Shown: positions 9,372 to 17,161 of the stretch, one piece after another
How positions within the stretch are numbered: position 1 is the first letter of the stretch
Layout: each line of letters starts with the position of its first letter
Assembly: GCF_013204795.1 (NCBI RefSeq)
Contig: NZ_JABMKW010000020.1
Location: 1,178,001 to 1,242,000 of the forward strand
From: Pedobacter panaciterrae
GTDB taxonomy: Bacteria; Bacteroidota; Bacteroidia; Sphingobacteriales; Sphingobacteriaceae
Direction of reading: 5' to 3'
Length of the DNA: 64,000 bases
The notes under the pieces: model-generated
What the model was told of the DNA's origin: nothing
The model's input: only the letters and a program-made list of their open reading frames with translations
The model's database searches: none
Made by a program: the position numbers and the translations under genes

Positions 9372-9959
9372 TTATTCCAAAGTATCTAGGTATCTTCGAA
9401 ACTCATTCAGAAATGAAGTATAGTAGGTTTTACCCAATAATTTACCCATATTTCTCACGCCATGGTAAAGGGTTATTACATTCAATGCAATCTGCTTGGC
9501 ATCATGTGCCATGCCCAGCTGACCTGCCTGTTGACCTCTTATGATCTCCGCTTCGATAGCTCGTTTCCATTTGTTTAACGACTTTATCAAAGCCGTCCGA
9601 AATGCTTCAGACAAAGGCGCCATCTCCTGAATAAGGTTCACCGCGGGACAACCATGCTCGACCGTCATAAAGGGATGTTCAAAAAGCAATCCATTGATCA
9701 TTTCGTAAATATTGTCCCTGAAATCAGAGCCAGCTGAAAGAGACTTTTCTATATGTGGCCAAATCTCATCTTGCATCGCTTCACTGATCAGCGCTACGCC
9801 CATTTCCTCTTTGTTTCGGAAATGGTAATAAAAAGCGCCCTTGGTAACCTTTGTTGTAGCTAGGATATCGTCGATACTTGTCGACTGATAACCCTGCTTG
9901 TAAATTAACTCAAGCCCTCTTCTGAGAATATCTGATCTTGTCACTTCTGCTTTTGACAT
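9372..9959 (-). CDS. TetR/AcrR family transcriptional repressor
   Basis: I start at ATG 9959 (MSKAEVTRSDILRRG), giving 195 residues; an ATG two codons earlier at 9965 is possible but lies inside the operator. The helix-turn-helix spans about residues 24-45 (TSIDDILATTKVTKGAFYYH), the standard TetR pattern of DIxxxxxVxxGxxYxHF. The C-terminal ligand and dimer domain is TetR_C-like and includes HGCPAVNLIQEMAP. It lies between the RND operon and the divergent rhodanese/peroxidase genes. A palindrome abuts its start, so it probably represses itself and both flanking units. Confidence 0.92.
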   Translation of the reverse strand: MSKAEVTRSDILRRGLELIYKQGYQSTSIDDILATTKVTKGAFYYHFRNKEEMGVALISEAMQDEIWPHIEKSLSAGSDFRDNIYEMINGLLFEHPFMTVEHGCPAVNLIQEMAPLSEAFRTALIKSLNKWKRAIEAEIIRGQQAGQLGMAHDAKQIALNVITLYHGVRNMGKLLGKTYYTSFLNEFRRYLDTLE

Positions 9960-9960
9960 A

Positions 9961-9980
9961 AACATACTGATTAGTATGTC
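9961..9980. promoter_or_regulatory. TetR-type operator O3 at the tetR start
   Basis: AACATACT-GATT-AGTATGTC immediately upstream of the chosen tetR start (one base apart). Binding here would block tetR transcription or initiation and points to autoregulation. Confidence 0.75.
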
Positions 9981-10192
9981 GCAAAGATAGATACCTTTTA
10001 TTGAGATTCTCTGTTTTTTTCTGTCATCAATAAGTAAAAGTAGGGAGCGACAAAATTGCCTCCAATTGTGTTAAAACAAAAGAATCAAAAACAAATAGGC
10101 ATATGACTCACCTCTGTCTAGGGATAAATGTTTTGACGGTGAAATGACTTAGTGATATATTATAAGTGGGATATGTTTTAATATGTTTGTAA

Positions 10193-10212
10193 AACATACT
10201 AAATGGTATCTT
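10193..10212. promoter_or_regulatory. TetR-type operator O4, imperfect
   Basis: AACATACT-AAAT-GGTATCTT; the left arm is perfect and the right arm deviates at one base from TATGTT. It sits in the 370-bp divergent region between tetR and the rhodanese gene. Confidence 0.55.
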
Positions 10213-10273
10213 TTTTTTTTAACTCAACGCGAATAAGGTTTTTTTGACGGTAATAGAGAACTATGGAAAAGAA

Positions 10274-10281
10274 TAAATTTG
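10274..10281 (+). promoter_or_regulatory. Candidate Bacteroidota -7 box for the rhodanese unit
   Basis: TAAATTTG matches the Bacteroidota -7 consensus TAnnTTTG exactly. A TTTG at 10243-10246 is further upstream than the usual -33 spacing (27 instead of about 19-21 bases), so the -33 assignment is weak. If correct, transcription would begin around 10288, exactly at operator O5, ideal for repression. Confidence 0.4.
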
Positions 10282-10287
10282 GCTTAG

Positions 10288-10307
10288 AACATACCATCCA
10301 GTATGTC
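10288..10307. promoter_or_regulatory. TetR-type operator O5 upstream of the rhodanese gene
   Basis: AACATACC-ATCC-AGTATGTC, same half sites as O1 and O3. It lies 30 bp upstream of the rhodanese start and a few bases after the candidate -7 box. Confidence 0.7.
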
Positions 10308-10336
10308 TTATTTAGTGACTTTAAAAATAATGTAAT

Positions 10337-10713
10337 ATGAAATATTTTGTATTCCTCATCATGCTTTTAACCGTATTTGGCATCTATAAAATTTTCAGTT
10401 CATCAAAAACTGATAACAGGATGGATAATCTGTTTTCCCAAAATCCAGTAATCCCGGATGTCCGAAGTGTTTCGGAATTTGAAACAGGGCATCTCAATGG
10501 CTCTACAAATATACCATTGGATAGCATCGAAACTATTTCATTAGCTGGATTCGATCAGCGCAGGCCGGTTATTACCTGTTGTTCTCATGGGGTAAGAAGC
10601 ATTCTGACGGTACAGGTGTTGAAATCAAGGGGTTTAAAAATGTATACGATGGCGGAGCATTGCAGGATTTGGCCGGCCGTATGGATGCCCAAAATCGCCA
10701 AACATCAAAATAG
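10337..10713 (+). pseudogene. Membrane-anchored rhodanese-like protein with a frameshift
   Basis: The product starts with one hydrophobic anchor (residues 2-20) and then a single rhodanese domain: VIPDVRSVSEFETGHLNGS, then the active loop CCSHGVRS with Cys82 as candidate catalytic residue (C-S-H-G-V-R). After KSRG at about 10634 the annotated frame becomes unlike the family and stops at 10717. In the next frame the sequence continues exactly as a rhodanese should, NVYDGGALQDLAGRMDAQ, stopping at 10713. One missing T in the run at 10633-10640 would restore it. It may be a real mutation or a sequencing error in a homopolymer. Rhodaneses move sulfane sulfur, for example to cyanide or thiols. Confidence 0.72.
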
Positions 10714-10772
10714 CTGATGCATTAATTGCCTTTCATTTAGTTAATAATTTCAAATAATAACCTAACCATTAT

Positions 10773-11234
10773 ATGTATTATACCCTCCTTGTTTTTCATT
10801 CAGTTAGTCGATGGTTTGTATTAGGCAGTTTGATATACGCCATAATCACTGCATATCGCGGATTATCCCGGAAGCAAGCTTTCACCCCAAAAGCCAATGC
10901 TATCCGGCATTGGACAGCGACTATCGCGCACATACAGTTATTAATCGGAATGGCGATTTATGTGCAAAGTCCTGCCGTGCTTTACCAAACATTTGGTAGT
11001 CCTGATAAGGTAGTGAATGAACAGATCTTCTTCAAGTACTTTCATATTTCCACGATGATATTAGCTATCCTCATCATTACCATTGGATCTGCAAAAACCA
11101 AACGTTTGAAAGAAGACAGCGCAAAATATCAAACTATGCTGCGCTGGTTCACGGCTGCGCTGGTGATTATATTCATTGCCATTCCATGGCCATTCTCACC
11201 GTTGGCGGGGAGACCTTATCTGCGCACATTCTGA
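10773..11234 (+). CDS. Four-helix integral membrane protein, often annotated cytochrome b-like
   Basis: A 153-residue membrane protein with four helices (residues about 5-25, 45-65, 90-110 and 125-145). The first helix region reads LLVFHSVSRWFVLGSLIYAI and the second RHWTATIAHIQLLIGMAIY, with conserved His in both and another in FFKYFHIST. The paired histidines could bind heme, which is why such proteins are sometimes named cytochrome B in Bacteroidota, but I cannot prove heme binding. It is the second gene after the operator region, 55 bp beyond the rhodanese end, so it probably belongs to the same TetR-controlled unit. Confidence 0.6.
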   Translation: MYYTLLVFHSVSRWFVLGSLIYAIITAYRGLSRKQAFTPKANAIRHWTATIAHIQLLIGMAIYVQSPAVLYQTFGSPDKVVNEQIFFKYFHISTMILAILIITIGSAKTKRLKEDSAKYQTMLRWFTAALVIIFIAIPWPFSPLAGRPYLRTF

Positions 11235-11272
11235 ACGATAATTATATTTTTTCAAATCTTAAAATTTTCACT

Positions 11273-11635
11273 ATGCACTTCATCGATCAAATTTTCAAAA
11301 CACAGGTGGGCCGCTTACGACTAATCAGTTATCTTGAAGGTATTTCTTTACTACTACTGGTTGGTGTGGCGATGCCGCTCAAATACTGGGCGGATGAACC
11401 GCTCATGGTTAAAACTATGGGACCCGTACACGGCGTCCTTTTTCTTTGGTTCATTTTTACCACCATTAGTGTGGGCGTCGAACAGCACTGGAAGTTCAAA
11501 CATACCACTTGGAAAGTCCTGATTGCATGCATTATTCCATTCGGTACATTTTATATCGACCGGTACATTCTCAAGTCTGCTGCCGAGACCGAACTGAAAC
11601 GTCAGCAATCACCTGAATCAGAAACAACAGTATGA
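11273..11635 (+). CDS. DUF3817 domain membrane protein
   Basis: I start at ATG 11273 (MHFIDQIFKTQVGRLRLI), giving 120 residues. The pattern GRLRLISYLEGISLLLLVGV, MPLKYW and GPVHGVLFLWFI is the DUF3817 signature: three helices with conserved Glu, Lys and His. Function of the domain is unknown; it is common in Bacteroidota and Actinobacteria. It begins 38 bp after the preceding membrane protein and is followed by the cytochrome peroxidase, in one probable operon. A longer reading from 11186 would overlap the gene upstream and is less likely. Confidence 0.8.
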   Translation: MHFIDQIFKTQVGRLRLISYLEGISLLLLVGVAMPLKYWADEPLMVKTMGPVHGVLFLWFIFTTISVGVEQHWKFKHTTWKVLIACIIPFGTFYIDRYILKSAAETELKRQQSPESETTV

Positions 11636-11696
11636 AAATAATTACAAGCCACAATGAAATGCTATTTACATACTCTTATAATGGATTCTCCGCTGA

Positions 11697-12758
11697 ATGA
11701 AAGCAAAAACAAAGATTTTCGGTATTATAGCCTTTATTAATCTCGTTCTTTTTCTGGTAGCGTATAATATCCGTCCAATCAAAGTTAATTACGATGCAAA
11801 AGAAGTTCAGCTTAAATTTACTGTTCCCCCAAATTTCCCGCAACCTGAGAGCCAGTATGATCAGCACTTTGTAACTCCGGCAGGATTTAAACTTGGCAGG
11901 ATTCTTTTTTATGACCGTGCGTTGTCGATAGACAATTCCATTTCTTGCGCGAGCTGTCATCAGTCATTTTCCGCTTTTTCAGATCAAAATAAACCTGTAA
12001 GCCAAGGCTTTAAGCAATGCTCTGGAACAAGAAATACGCCTGCACTTTTCAATCTGGCCTGGCAAAAGGAGTTTATGTGGGATGGCCGCGTCAAACTGTT
12101 CCAATTGTCATCGCATAACGCAATTATAAATCCTTGCGAAATCGCAAACAGCATGGCAGGCGCCGTAGAAAAACTGAGGGCGAATGGTCATTACACTGAT
12201 CTTTTCCGGAATGCGTATGGTTCTGTAGATATCGATTCGGCAAGACTGCTGAATGCACTTACTCAATTCATGTCTATGCTCGTTTCGGCTAATTCACGTT
12301 ATGATAAGTATAGGAGATACGAACAAGGAGGTGTTTTCACAACTGATGAGAAAAATGGTTATATTCTGTTTAGGCAAAAATGCAGTGCCTGTCATAAAGA
12401 GCCCTTATTTACAGATCTGAGTTATCGTAACACTGGGTTGGACCTGGTATCAATTGACCGTGGAAGAGACAGTTCGACACACCTGGCAACCGATGTTGGG
12501 AAATTCCGTGTACCCTCCTTAAGAAATATAGAAGTTACTGCACCTTACATGCACGATGGTAGGTTTGCTACACTGGAAGATGTTCTAACACATTATGCAA
12601 ATGGCGTAAAGCGCAATACTCACTTAGATGAACAGTTACGACATAACGGCACTTTAGGTCTTGCATTATCCAGTAGTGATCAACATAAAATTATCGCTTT
12701 TTTAAAAACGCTAACCGATAAGGAGTTTCTAACAGATGTAAGATTTCAAATACCATGA
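11697..12758 (+). CDS. Di-heme cytochrome c peroxidase (CcpA/MauG family)
   Basis: A 353-residue exported protein with one N-terminal membrane anchor (residues 6-23). Two c-type heme sites are present, CASCH at 84-88 and CSACH at 229-233. Further family marks are GRILFYDRALSIDNSISC before the first heme, SRNTPALFNL-like GTRNTPALFNLAWQKEFMWDG, and the C-terminal VPSLRNIEVTAPYMHDGRF with the distal Met ligand. It would reduce H2O2 to water in the periplasm with electrons from small cytochromes, or act as a MauG-like oxidase. It is last in the plus-strand unit of the TetR locus. Confidence 0.92.
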   Translation: MKAKTKIFGIIAFINLVLFLVAYNIRPIKVNYDAKEVQLKFTVPPNFPQPESQYDQHFVTPAGFKLGRILFYDRALSIDNSISCASCHQSFSAFSDQNKPVSQGFKQCSGTRNTPALFNLAWQKEFMWDGRVKLFQLSSHNAIINPCEIANSMAGAVEKLRANGHYTDLFRNAYGSVDIDSARLLNALTQFMSMLVSANSRYDKYRRYEQGGVFTTDEKNGYILFRQKCSACHKEPLFTDLSYRNTGLDLVSIDRGRDSSTHLATDVGKFRVPSLRNIEVTAPYMHDGRFATLEDVLTHYANGVKRNTHLDEQLRHNGTLGLALSSSDQHKIIAFLKTLTDKEFLTDVRFQIP

Positions 12759-12776
12759 TTAATTAAAGTTGCTTAA

Positions 12777-12899
12777 TATATATTTCCGGATAAACAAATA
12801 ACAATTCTTCGCACAGGAACGCACGAACGGATTAAAGAACCGGTAAGATGGAGATTAGACAGACTGCTGGAGATTATTGATGAAAGCAAACAGCCTTAA
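12777..12899 (+). pseudogene. Short coding-like relic downstream of the peroxidase gene
   Basis: Forty open codons without a start end KQP. They read PDKQITILRTGTHERIKEP, then RWRLDRLLEIIDES. The first part faintly recalls the C terminus of RelE/YafQ-type toxins (LRxGTH) but the rest does not. It is probably the 3' end of a lost gene. Low support. Confidence 0.25.
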
Positions 12900-12907
12900 A
12901 TCACCTT

Positions 12908-13142
12908 TCATTCCATCCATCCTGCATCACGCAATCTGTCCAATACTGCCTCAGTATCGTCGAGACCGTAACGATCCCTGGTCACACTTTTCTCAGTTGG
13001 CTGTCTCCAATGCACTCCCCATTTACCCATAATACAGGTAATAGCCATTAACATTAATGTGAATACCATTCAAGCTGCCCTGACTAATCATAGCCACCCT
13101 ACCCTCATCACCATAAGCAGCTTTAAACTTTATCCCCTTCAT
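12908..13142 (-). pseudogene. Two overlapping minus-strand mini-ORFs, possibly one frameshifted small gene
   Basis: ORF A runs 13142-13023 (39 residues, MKGIKFKAAYGDEGRVAMIS, ending NVNGYYLYYG). ORF B runs 13030-12908 (40 residues, MGKWGVHWRQPTEKSV, ending LDRLRDAGWME). They overlap by eight bases in ATGGGTAA. Joined by a one-base shift they give a smooth protein of about 77 residues. ORF A starts inside the last codons of the gene upstream, so translational coupling is likely. Either a frameshift broke one gene or two tiny proteins are coupled. I do not recognise the family. Confidence 0.4.
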
Positions 13143-13578
13143 CCCTCAAGACCGAATATTGAGTAACAGGATGCGTCGTTTTAATCCTCTGGAATAACCT
13201 GCCAGAATCGTCATGATGATAATTAGCCATTCCCCAGGCTAAATATTGCGTTATCATTTCCTGAAACACACCCGTTTGCCGGTAGCAGTGCCATTCCTCA
13301 ACATAAAACACATAGGTGAACAGTTGATGCCCTTTATAGCCCCTGATAGATAAGTAAGTATTGATATCTCCTGCATCACAGTAATCCACTCGGTCATAAA
13401 AAGTCAAAAGATGCTTTATTATCGCATTCCGCAGCGAACGATATTCAGCAACATTAATCACATACTTTTCTTCCGGATTTACACTGGTATTAATTACAAG
13501 ACTGCCATCCCCAGGCAATTCATTAACAGGTACTGAGGGCTTGAAATAGTACTTTTCATCTAATATCGGTGTTTCCAT
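13123..13578 (-). CDS. Hypothetical protein
   Basis: I start at ATG 13578 (METPILDEKYYF), giving 151 residues; the upstream open codons encode a hydrophobic stretch that overlaps a mobile-element end and seem untranslated. The protein is soluble, rich in Tyr and His (WHCYRQTG, ANYHHDDSGRLFQ), without signal peptide or known motif. It overlaps the next small frame by 20 bp, suggesting translational coupling. Function unknown. Confidence 0.55.
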   Translation of the reverse strand: METPILDEKYYFKPSVPVNELPGDGSLVINTSVNPEEKYVINVAEYRSLRNAIIKHLLTFYDRVDYCDAGDINTYLSIRGYKGHQLFTYVFYVEEWHCYRQTGVFQEMITQYLAWGMANYHHDDSGRLFQRIKTTHPVTQYSVLRDEGDKV

Positions 13579-13649
13579 ACGTAAAAATCGAACCACAAAA
13601 TTACTAATATTTTTAGCAAAAACATAAAATAAACAGAAGAAATATATCC

Positions 13650-13789
13650 GGCTCTTCCCCAATTTTGGTGGTTAAATCGATTTTTCTATTTCCTTCCTCC
13701 GAGATAGATCTTTATTAAGTTCGAAAAGCATCTTTTAATGCCTGATGCGAGTTGACGTTTTATTCCACCACCAAAATTGGGGAAGAACC
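13650..13789. mobile_element. 140-bp element with ISL3-like terminal inverted repeats (MITE-like)
   Basis: Left end GGCTCTTCCCCAATTTTGG (13650-13668, continuing TGGT to 13672) is matched at 13767-13789 by its inverse, ACCACCAAAATTGGGGAAGA then ACC, with one difference over 23 bases. ISL3-family ends typically begin GGCTCTT or GGTTCTT, which fits. The 94-bp interior holds no transposase, so it is a deletion derivative or non-autonomous element. No clear 8-bp target duplication was seen. Related single ends occur at 33.8 kb and 61.1 kb. Confidence 0.65.
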
Positions 13790-13894
13790 ACTTTTAGCGA
13801 AATGTACACTTAGCTCTTCCGCTAATAAAAGAAAATCAATTTTTGGGGCTGTGATAGTTGGAATTTTCTTATTTTATCATCCAATTAACTCCTC

Positions 13895-14797
13895 ATGAAA
13901 AATTTAACACTACTGGTCCTGACCTCAACCATTCTTTTCGCTTGTAAAACTCCTCCTGAAAGAATTCTGATTAAACTCAATAAAGGTCAGAAGTATGAAC
14001 AGCGCATTGTTTTAAAATCTACCATCACTCAAACAGTTTCAGGAAGGAAAATGAGTACTTCCACAACTTCACAAGGTCTAAATCGTTATGAAGTACTGGC
14101 AGTAGATGATAGCGTTTATACATTTCAAGTCACATATCAATCCATGAAAGTCCATATTGAGGTGGACGGTGGTCCAACAACTCAATTGAAAACCCCTACA
14201 ACAGCAGTATTAGAAAAGCTTAAAGGGCAGTCCTATCAGGTGAAGGTAACCAATACTGGTCGGATTGTGGCAGTCATCGGGGCTGATTCACTGTTTTCAA
14301 AAGTGACAGCCAGTATCGCTGGTCTTACCGAAGAAATGAGAGCCAAGTTATCACAAAACTTCATTAAAGCTTACGGAGACAGTGCGATTAAAAGTGGTAA
14401 CCTTCAATATGCGAATATTTACCCTCAAAAGATAGTTAAAGGAGGCGATACATGGAGGATCCAAAGAGCAGGGGGCGGAGATATCTTATCACCGGCAATA
14501 GACGCAATTTATAAGATGGATAAAATTACCAGTCACGAATATCTTGTCAGTATGAAATCTAACTTAAGGTTGGGGAGCGATGTAAGTTCCAGCCCCTTAT
14601 TTGGGCTTAACATGTCCGGCATTATGGATTCAAAGAATAAAATTGATAAGGAAACCGGTCTAATTACAGAATCAAAAATAAAACAAGATATGATCGGTAG
14701 CGCAACGATACTAGCGGGAACACCCGCTATGATAGGAGATTCTATCTTGATGCAAATCAAAGGCGAAACTACGTTAATAAACACCCTGATCAAATAA
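13895..14797 (+). CDS. DUF6263-like lipoprotein
   Basis: A 300-residue lipoprotein (TSTILFAC, Cys17). The N-terminal part, LIKLNKGQKYEQRIVLKSTI, describes a protein that begins with two beta strands, as in Bacteroidota lipoproteins of the DUF6263 type (LxLNxGxxYxxxxxxxxxxxQ). The rest is beta rich with a central stretch on sensing or binding of a ligand that I cannot name. It is probably attached to the inner face of the outer membrane. It stands alone on this strand; a mobile element lies 105 bp upstream. Confidence 0.65.
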   Translation: MKNLTLLVLTSTILFACKTPPERILIKLNKGQKYEQRIVLKSTITQTVSGRKMSTSTTSQGLNRYEVLAVDDSVYTFQVTYQSMKVHIEVDGGPTTQLKTPTTAVLEKLKGQSYQVKVTNTGRIVAVIGADSLFSKVTASIAGLTEEMRAKLSQNFIKAYGDSAIKSGNLQYANIYPQKIVKGGDTWRIQRAGGGDILSPAIDAIYKMDKITSHEYLVSMKSNLRLGSDVSSSPLFGLNMSGIMDSKNKIDKETGLITESKIKQDMIGSATILAGTPAMIGDSILMQIKGETTLINTLIK

Positions 14798-14896
14798 ATG
14801 AGTCCGCCTGCGTTAACTATCAACAAAGATATGAGATCTCCAAAAACTTCAAGTCCAAGCTGAGTGGCGATTGAATTTACTCAAAATATTCTTAAG

Positions 14897-14943
14897 GTGG
14901 GGATTATTCCGCATGCGGCCACCTCTTTCGCGGAACGTGGGTC
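14897..14943. repeat. GGCCACC repeat, copy A
   Basis: GGGATTATTCCGCATGCGGC continuing CACCTCTTTCGCGGAACG. Two diverged copies lie at 56877-56931 and 61042-61089. The layout recalls the sub-terminal repeats of Bacteroidota IS21-type elements, but no transposase is nearby, so it is a scar or an independent repeat. Confidence 0.5.
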
Positions 14944-14994
14944 TTCGTCACTTTTGGTGAAATATACAATTTACAAGCCCGAGCTGATGCGACC

Positions 14995-15156
14995 TCAAAT
15001 CTTACCCCTATACTTTTTTAAAAATTCATTACAATGCATGAGAATTTCATCGGGAGTTCTGTCTAAATTATGGACAGAAAAAATGACTTCCCAGTCTTTG
15101 CAGTTGCGCTTTTTCCCATTGTAGACCAATTGCTCGGAGTAATAATTGAATAACAA
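14995..15156 (-). pseudogene. 3' fragment of a paralog of the 57.35-kb PH-like membrane protein gene
   Basis: A minus-strand frame without start codon ends EVIFSVHNLDRTPDEILM, then HCNEFLKKYRGKI and stop. The last 37 residues are almost identical to the C terminus of the protein at 57351-57905, and nucleotide identity continues beyond the stop codon (14947-15090 against 57810-57953). Upstream of the shared part the frame reads SEQLVYNGKKRNCKDW, different from the 57-kb gene, so this is the tail of a paralog that lost its 5' part, or a recombinant. Confidence 0.8.
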
Positions 15157-15224
15157 TTATTTGATCATGCTCTTTTGGAGAAGTGCGAATAATTCAGCTC
15201 TTTTGTCGACTAAATTGATAGACT

Positions 15225-16004
15225 TTGAAAAGACTCTTACTGCTGATATGCATAACCACCATATCTACCAGCATTTACGCACAAAAACAACATAGCCATG
15301 GGGTGTTCTGGGGACGCCTCATTTTAGCAGACACGATCAACAGCAAATTTAAGTGGGAAATTTACCTGCAGAAAAGAACCCAGTCGGTAGGTACAGGCAA
15401 TATTTTTGAAGCTCCGCATTTCATAAGCGTATGGCCCTGGCTGAACTATAAACTCACACCCAATACGAAGGTTTCATTATCACCAATTGCCTATTTCGAC
15501 TCTCATGTATTTTATGATGGTCCTGAAGATGTCAAACCAGAGGGTGTTAAGGAATACCGGGTTTCTGCGCGTTTGGAGAATGAACAAAAGCTTAGGTTTT
15601 TCAATTATTCAAACAGGTACAGCTTAGAATACCGGATGCGTGACCTGGCTTATAACGGGGACTATCAGCCCAACTGGCGTGCCAGGTATCAAATCAGACT
15701 GGAGAAGCCATTGCTCAGCGTCCTTTCAAAAGACAAACCATTGTCGGTCTTTGTGTCCGAAGAGGTTTTTATCCAGTTTGGAAAAGCGGTTAAGAACAAC
15801 CCCAATATATTTGATCAGAACAGGATCAGCGTAGGTGCCGGGTATGAAGTGTTCAAGAACGTAAAGCTAAGTGCCAGTTACCTGAATATTATTCAGCAGA
15901 GGATCTCAGGCAAAGATATAGACAATGCACACGCCCTATGGGTAGTCCTTGCATTTGAGAACCTGTTTTCCCAGTTCAAGAAAAAGCCTGGCACCAGAAA
16001 ATAA
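15225..16004 (+). CDS. DUF2490 domain protein (outer-membrane beta-barrel-like)
   Basis: A 259-residue exported protein with a TTG start (MKRLLLLICITTISTSIYAQ is the signal peptide). The pattern FKWEIYLQKRTQSVGT, WPWLNYKLTPNTKVSLSPIAY and RNEQKLRF-like ARLENEQKLRFFNYSNRYSLEYRM is typical of DUF2490, predicted to form a small outer-membrane barrel with alternating aromatic strands. It ends AFENLFSQFKKK. It is a single-gene unit. Function of DUF2490 proteins is not established. Confidence 0.8.
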   Translation: MKRLLLLICITTISTSIYAQKQHSHGVFWGRLILADTINSKFKWEIYLQKRTQSVGTGNIFEAPHFISVWPWLNYKLTPNTKVSLSPIAYFDSHVFYDGPEDVKPEGVKEYRVSARLENEQKLRFFNYSNRYSLEYRMRDLAYNGDYQPNWRARYQIRLEKPLLSVLSKDKPLSVFVSEEVFIQFGKAVKNNPNIFDQNRISVGAGYEVFKNVKLSASYLNIIQQRISGKDIDNAHALWVVLAFENLFSQFKKKPGTRK

Positions 16005-16272
16005 CCTTACCCATTGCCGCCGTTAAACGATGTAAAACGGCGGAGCCCTCATGAGAACCAGAAGTAAATAGAAAACACGAATAAACCTGCCATGAAAAAG
16101 TGTAAATCACATTTTTTTTCTTATATTTTTAGTGGTGGAACCTTCAGGTCAGGATTATGTCTCATCCACTGTATATTACAAGCGAAACGAATATTAGTTA
16201 GCAGCAGACGTTTCCTGTATGAAAATGACAGCAAACGCTCTTTGCTTCAACCATGAGCTTAAAATAATGGCT

Positions 16273-17049
16273 ATGAAAAAGATGTTTTTTTTATTTATTC
16301 TTATATACGCCTTCGGCTTTCACCTGCAGGCACAAACTACATCAAGAGCGGGCTTTGATGTGAATGTTTACAATCCGTCAGCTAAACAATTCTTTGACCG
16401 GTATAAGAACATTGATAATATTGTCATTTTCTATGACAAAAGAGATATAGCAACAATAGAAATATTTTTCCGGGGTAAACCACAGCCTACTTTTGGAGAG
16501 CGTTACACGCTTACCTTTGATGGTGATCTCTATTTGTTTCGTAAAAAATATGGAAAATTTCCGTTCCCAAATCCTACAACAGCTAAGCTGACAAATTTTC
16601 AAGGAATCGGAAAAATAACTGATGTCAATGTTATTTACAACTTGACAACAACAATGCAGCGCGATTCTCTCGTGCATCATTTTAATTTTTACACATTCGA
16701 AGGAAATACCGAGCCTCTTCTTGGTCCTGCTGATTATCGTCCTACTTTTAAGGGTGATATTCTAAAATTGACAAAAAAACTCGAACAGGATTTTAAGAAC
16801 TGGAAGCCCATTGCGATAACAGATTCTATGATCATCATTACGGGCTTAGTTGAGAAAAACGGCACAATTGGAAAATTAAAACTAGTTGAGGGCAAACCTT
16901 CTGTTTATTCAAACAAAGTTTTGGAATTTATGAGTCGGGAAGCTACATCGTGGTTGCCAAGAGTAGATGGCGGTGGAAAAAGGCCTTGGAACGTCAGAAT
17001 ATCCGTACGGGTTAATAAAGATAATTCTATGAAGGTTTCTATATTGTGA
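16273..17049 (+). CDS. Secreted protein with TonB C-terminal-like tail
   Basis: I start at ATG 16273 (MKKMFFLFILIYAFGFHLQA), giving about 258 residues with a signal peptide; ATG 16267 and the upstream ATG 16219 are less convincing. The last 75 residues (TGLVEKNGTIGKLKLVEGK, then SREATSWLPRVDGGGKRPW) follow the pattern of TonB C-terminal-like domains of Bacteroidota exported proteins: VxxxGxIxxxxVxxG, then a helix and WxPxxxxGxxV. The N-terminal half, with EIFFRGKPQPTFGERYTL, is unknown. It has no obvious operon partners. Confidence 0.6.
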   Translation: MKKMFFLFILIYAFGFHLQAQTTSRAGFDVNVYNPSAKQFFDRYKNIDNIVIFYDKRDIATIEIFFRGKPQPTFGERYTLTFDGDLYLFRKKYGKFPFPNPTTAKLTNFQGIGKITDVNVIYNLTTTMQRDSLVHHFNFYTFEGNTEPLLGPADYRPTFKGDILKLTKKLEQDFKNWKPIAITDSMIIITGLVEKNGTIGKLKLVEGKPSVYSNKVLEFMSREATSWLPRVDGGGKRPWNVRISVRVNKDNSMKVSIL

Positions 17050-17110
17050 TGATTTGCGTTCATGTTGTACAATCCGGGAGGTGAAAAATTTAATAGTCGG
17101 ACTAAAAGAA

Positions 17111-17141
17111 AAATCCTGCAAATCAAGGATTTGCAGGATTT
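17111..17141. terminator. Strong 14-bp hairpin
   Basis: AAATCCTGCAAATC-AAG-GATTTGCAGGATTT, perfect 14-bp stem. It lies beside the tRNA-like scar and 60 bp after the preceding gene; it can terminate on either strand. Confidence 0.6.
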
Positions 17142-17161
17142 ATAAAGCTTTGATGATGTTT

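Noticed and set aside
10243..10246. TTTG as -33 box for the rhodanese promoter
   Set aside because: The distance to the -7 box is 27 bases, longer than the usual 19-21; only the -7 box is kept.
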